From Myxococcus stipitatus (lineage in GTDB: Bacteria; Myxococcota; Myxococcia; Myxococcales; Myxococcaceae), in contig NZ_CP102770.1 in the NCBI RefSeq assembly GCF_038561935.1, positions 2,852,001-2,916,000 of the forward strand: a stretch of 64,000 bases of DNA, in the 5' to 3' direction. Below, in pieces: positions 63,049-64,000 of the stretch. Numbering within the stretch: position 1 is the first letter of the stretch; every line of letters starts with the position of its first letter. The position numbers and the translations under genes were made by a program. The notes beneath the pieces were generated by a model. It had not been told where the DNA came from, did no database searches, and saw nothing but the letters and a program-made list of their open reading frames with translations.

Positions 63049-63585
63049 TCAGGCAGCGGAAGATGCGCGCGCCTTCGCTTCATGCGCGAGCAGCCAGCGC
63101 TTGCGCTCGATGCCGCCACCGTAGCCGGTGAGCGAGCCGTTGGCGCCCACCACGCGATGACACGGGACGACGATGCCCACGGGGTTGGCGCCATTGGCCA
63201 TGCCCACCGCGCGCACCGCCGCGGGCCGGCCGATGCGCTGCGCCAGCGCCGAGTACGAGACGGTGTCCCCGCAGGGGATTTCACGCAGCGCCGCCCACAC
63301 CTCGCGCTGGAACGCGGTGCCCGCGGTGCGGGAGGGCAGGCTGTCGATGGCGTCCAGCTTCCCCGCGAAGTACGCCCGCATCATCTCGGTGAGGCCGCCA
63401 GGGTTCTTGCCCTCCTCGAGCACGTACCCCTTCTCGCCATAGTGCAGCCGCAGCAACTGCCGCATGCGCCCGGTGTGCTCCGTCCAGTCCACCGCGCGCA
63501 GGTGTCCCTCGGGGTCCGCGACGACGATGAGCTCGCCGATGGGCGTGTCCGTCTTGTCGATGATGAAGTGAAGCGTCTCAGCCAT
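63049..63585 (-). CDS. ogt: Methylated-DNA-protein cysteine methyltransferase
   Basis: A 178-residue O6-alkylguanine-DNA alkyltransferase that repairs O6-methylguanine by transfer to itself. The acceptor is Cys142 in IVVPCHRVVG. FQREVWAALREIPCGDTVSY and AVRAVGMANGANPVG (the arginine-finger helix) are conserved. The N-terminal half is the typical fold with KTDTPIGELIVVAD. ATG 63585 overlaps the end of the AlkA-type gene by eight bases, so the two repair genes form one operon. Confidence 0.95.
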   Translation of the reverse strand: MAETLHFIIDKTDTPIGELIVVADPEGHLRAVDWTEHTGRMRQLLRLHYGEKGYVLEEGKNPGGLTEMMRAYFAGKLDAIDSLPSRTAGTAFQREVWAALREIPCGDTVSYSALAQRIGRPAAVRAVGMANGANPVGIVVPCHRVVGANGSLTGYGGGIERKRWLLAHEAKARASSAA

Positions 63586-64000
63586 GACGTGCCTCCGGAA
63601 GTCGTGTGCGAGGGCCCGGGTCCGACGCCCACAGGTGTTGCGCGGCATAGGCCCGCCAGGGCCGCCAGGGCTCCGCGCGTTGCAGCAGGTCCTCGGGCGA
63701 GGGGCGTGCTCCCTCATCCGTCGCCGCGCTCCGCAGCAGCGCGACATCGCTGGCCGGGAAGGCATCCGTCTCTCGCAAGGCGCGCAGCGCGATGTACTGC
63801 GCGGTCCACTCGCCCACGCCTCGGATGGAGCGCAGCCGGGCGATGCCCTCCTCGACGGTGCCGAACGGATGGAAGAGGAGCGGGTCCGCCAGCGCCGCGT
63901 CCGCCAGTGCCTTCAACGTCGCCTTGCGCGCGGAGGGCATCCCCAGCGCGGTCAGGTCCGTGCTCGCGACGCGCTCGGGGGAGGGGAAGGTCCGGCCCAG
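63578..64000 (-). CDS. AlkA-type DNA-3-methyladenine glycosylase (5' end outside window)
   Basis: The C-terminal 140 codons of an AlkA-like glycosylase; the gene continues past the right edge. LGRTFPSPERVASTDLTALG and MPSARKATLKALADAALADP lead to the helix-hairpin-helix IRGVGEWTAQYIALRAL and the catalytic Asp region AFPASDVALLRSA. WRPWRAYAAQHLWA is also typical. It removes alkylated bases by base-excision repair. The missing N-terminus might include an Ada-like domain, as in Ada-AlkA fusions; this cannot be seen here. Confidence 0.93.
   Translation of the reverse strand: MGRTFPSPERVASTDLTALGMPSARKATLKALADAALADPLLFHPFGTVEEGIARLRSIRGVGEWTAQYIALRALRETDAFPASDVALLRSAATDEGARPSPEDLLQRAEPWRPWRAYAAQHLWASDPGPRTRLPEARHG

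Overview
The window is a GC-rich chromosomal segment from a myxobacterium, most likely the Myxococcaceae (Myxococcus, Corallococcus or a close relative). This is inferred from several things seen together: the tig-clpP-clpX-prolyl oligopeptidase-lon order, many small lipoproteins with Asp-Ala-Gly or Cys-rich linkers, an FHA protein joined to a DUF4388-like domain, a DUF6289-like exported protein, and PilT, BamD and FecR/sigma genes with myxobacterial features. Most genes are dense, co-directional housekeeping genes with little intergenic space.

Layout. 0-11.4 kb: a partial TatD-type hydrolase, a beta-propeller lipoprotein, a zinc-ribbon membrane protein, a DHH phosphoesterase, Maf, a TPR-zincin lipoprotein, an RlmI-like methyltransferase, a protein with 17 cysteines at every third residue, and a UvrD/PcrA helicase. 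11.4-22.1 kb: rplM-rpsI, a PilT ATPase, recX, bamD, TPR and FHA proteins, selD, an amidase, rph and rdgB, ending with tRNA-Pro and tRNA-Arg. 22.1-29.8 kb: an accessory region between two tRNA pairs. It holds two complete IS3-family elements, two fragments of what may be one split gene, several small exported proteins, a calcium-repeat protein, a B-box membrane protein and a possible tRNA 3'-end remnant. 29.8-31.9 kb: tRNA-His, tRNA-Arg, a solitary phage Bet/RecT-like protein, tRNA-Lys and tRNA-Leu.

31.9-40.4 kb is a protein quality-control block: trigger factor, ClpP, ClpX, a lipoprotein prolyl oligopeptidase and Lon. It is followed by an oligopeptide ABC importer (binding lipoprotein and two permeases) with no ATPase gene here, a single-domain response regulator, and an AlgH-BolA-Grx4 cluster. 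45.9-55 kb: a DUF2914 membrane protein, a winged-helix protein, Xaa-Pro aminopeptidase, RsmE, a DTW-domain tRNA modification protein, and a sigma factor coupled to a zinc-finger/FecR membrane protein. 55-64 kb: a Cys-rich repeat lipoprotein, an RlmK-like methyltransferase, enoyl-CoA hydratase, a trans-sulfuration PLP enzyme, a collagen-like/YadA-like/peptidase S74 lipoprotein, a small Cys-rich exported protein, a MaoC-like hydratase, a PEP-mutase-family protein, and an ogt-alkA alkylation-repair pair cut by the window edge.

All functional calls come from reading translated sequence and motifs. No database search was run. Starts were moved from the longest possible frame where a ribosome-binding site or family N-terminus supported a shorter one.
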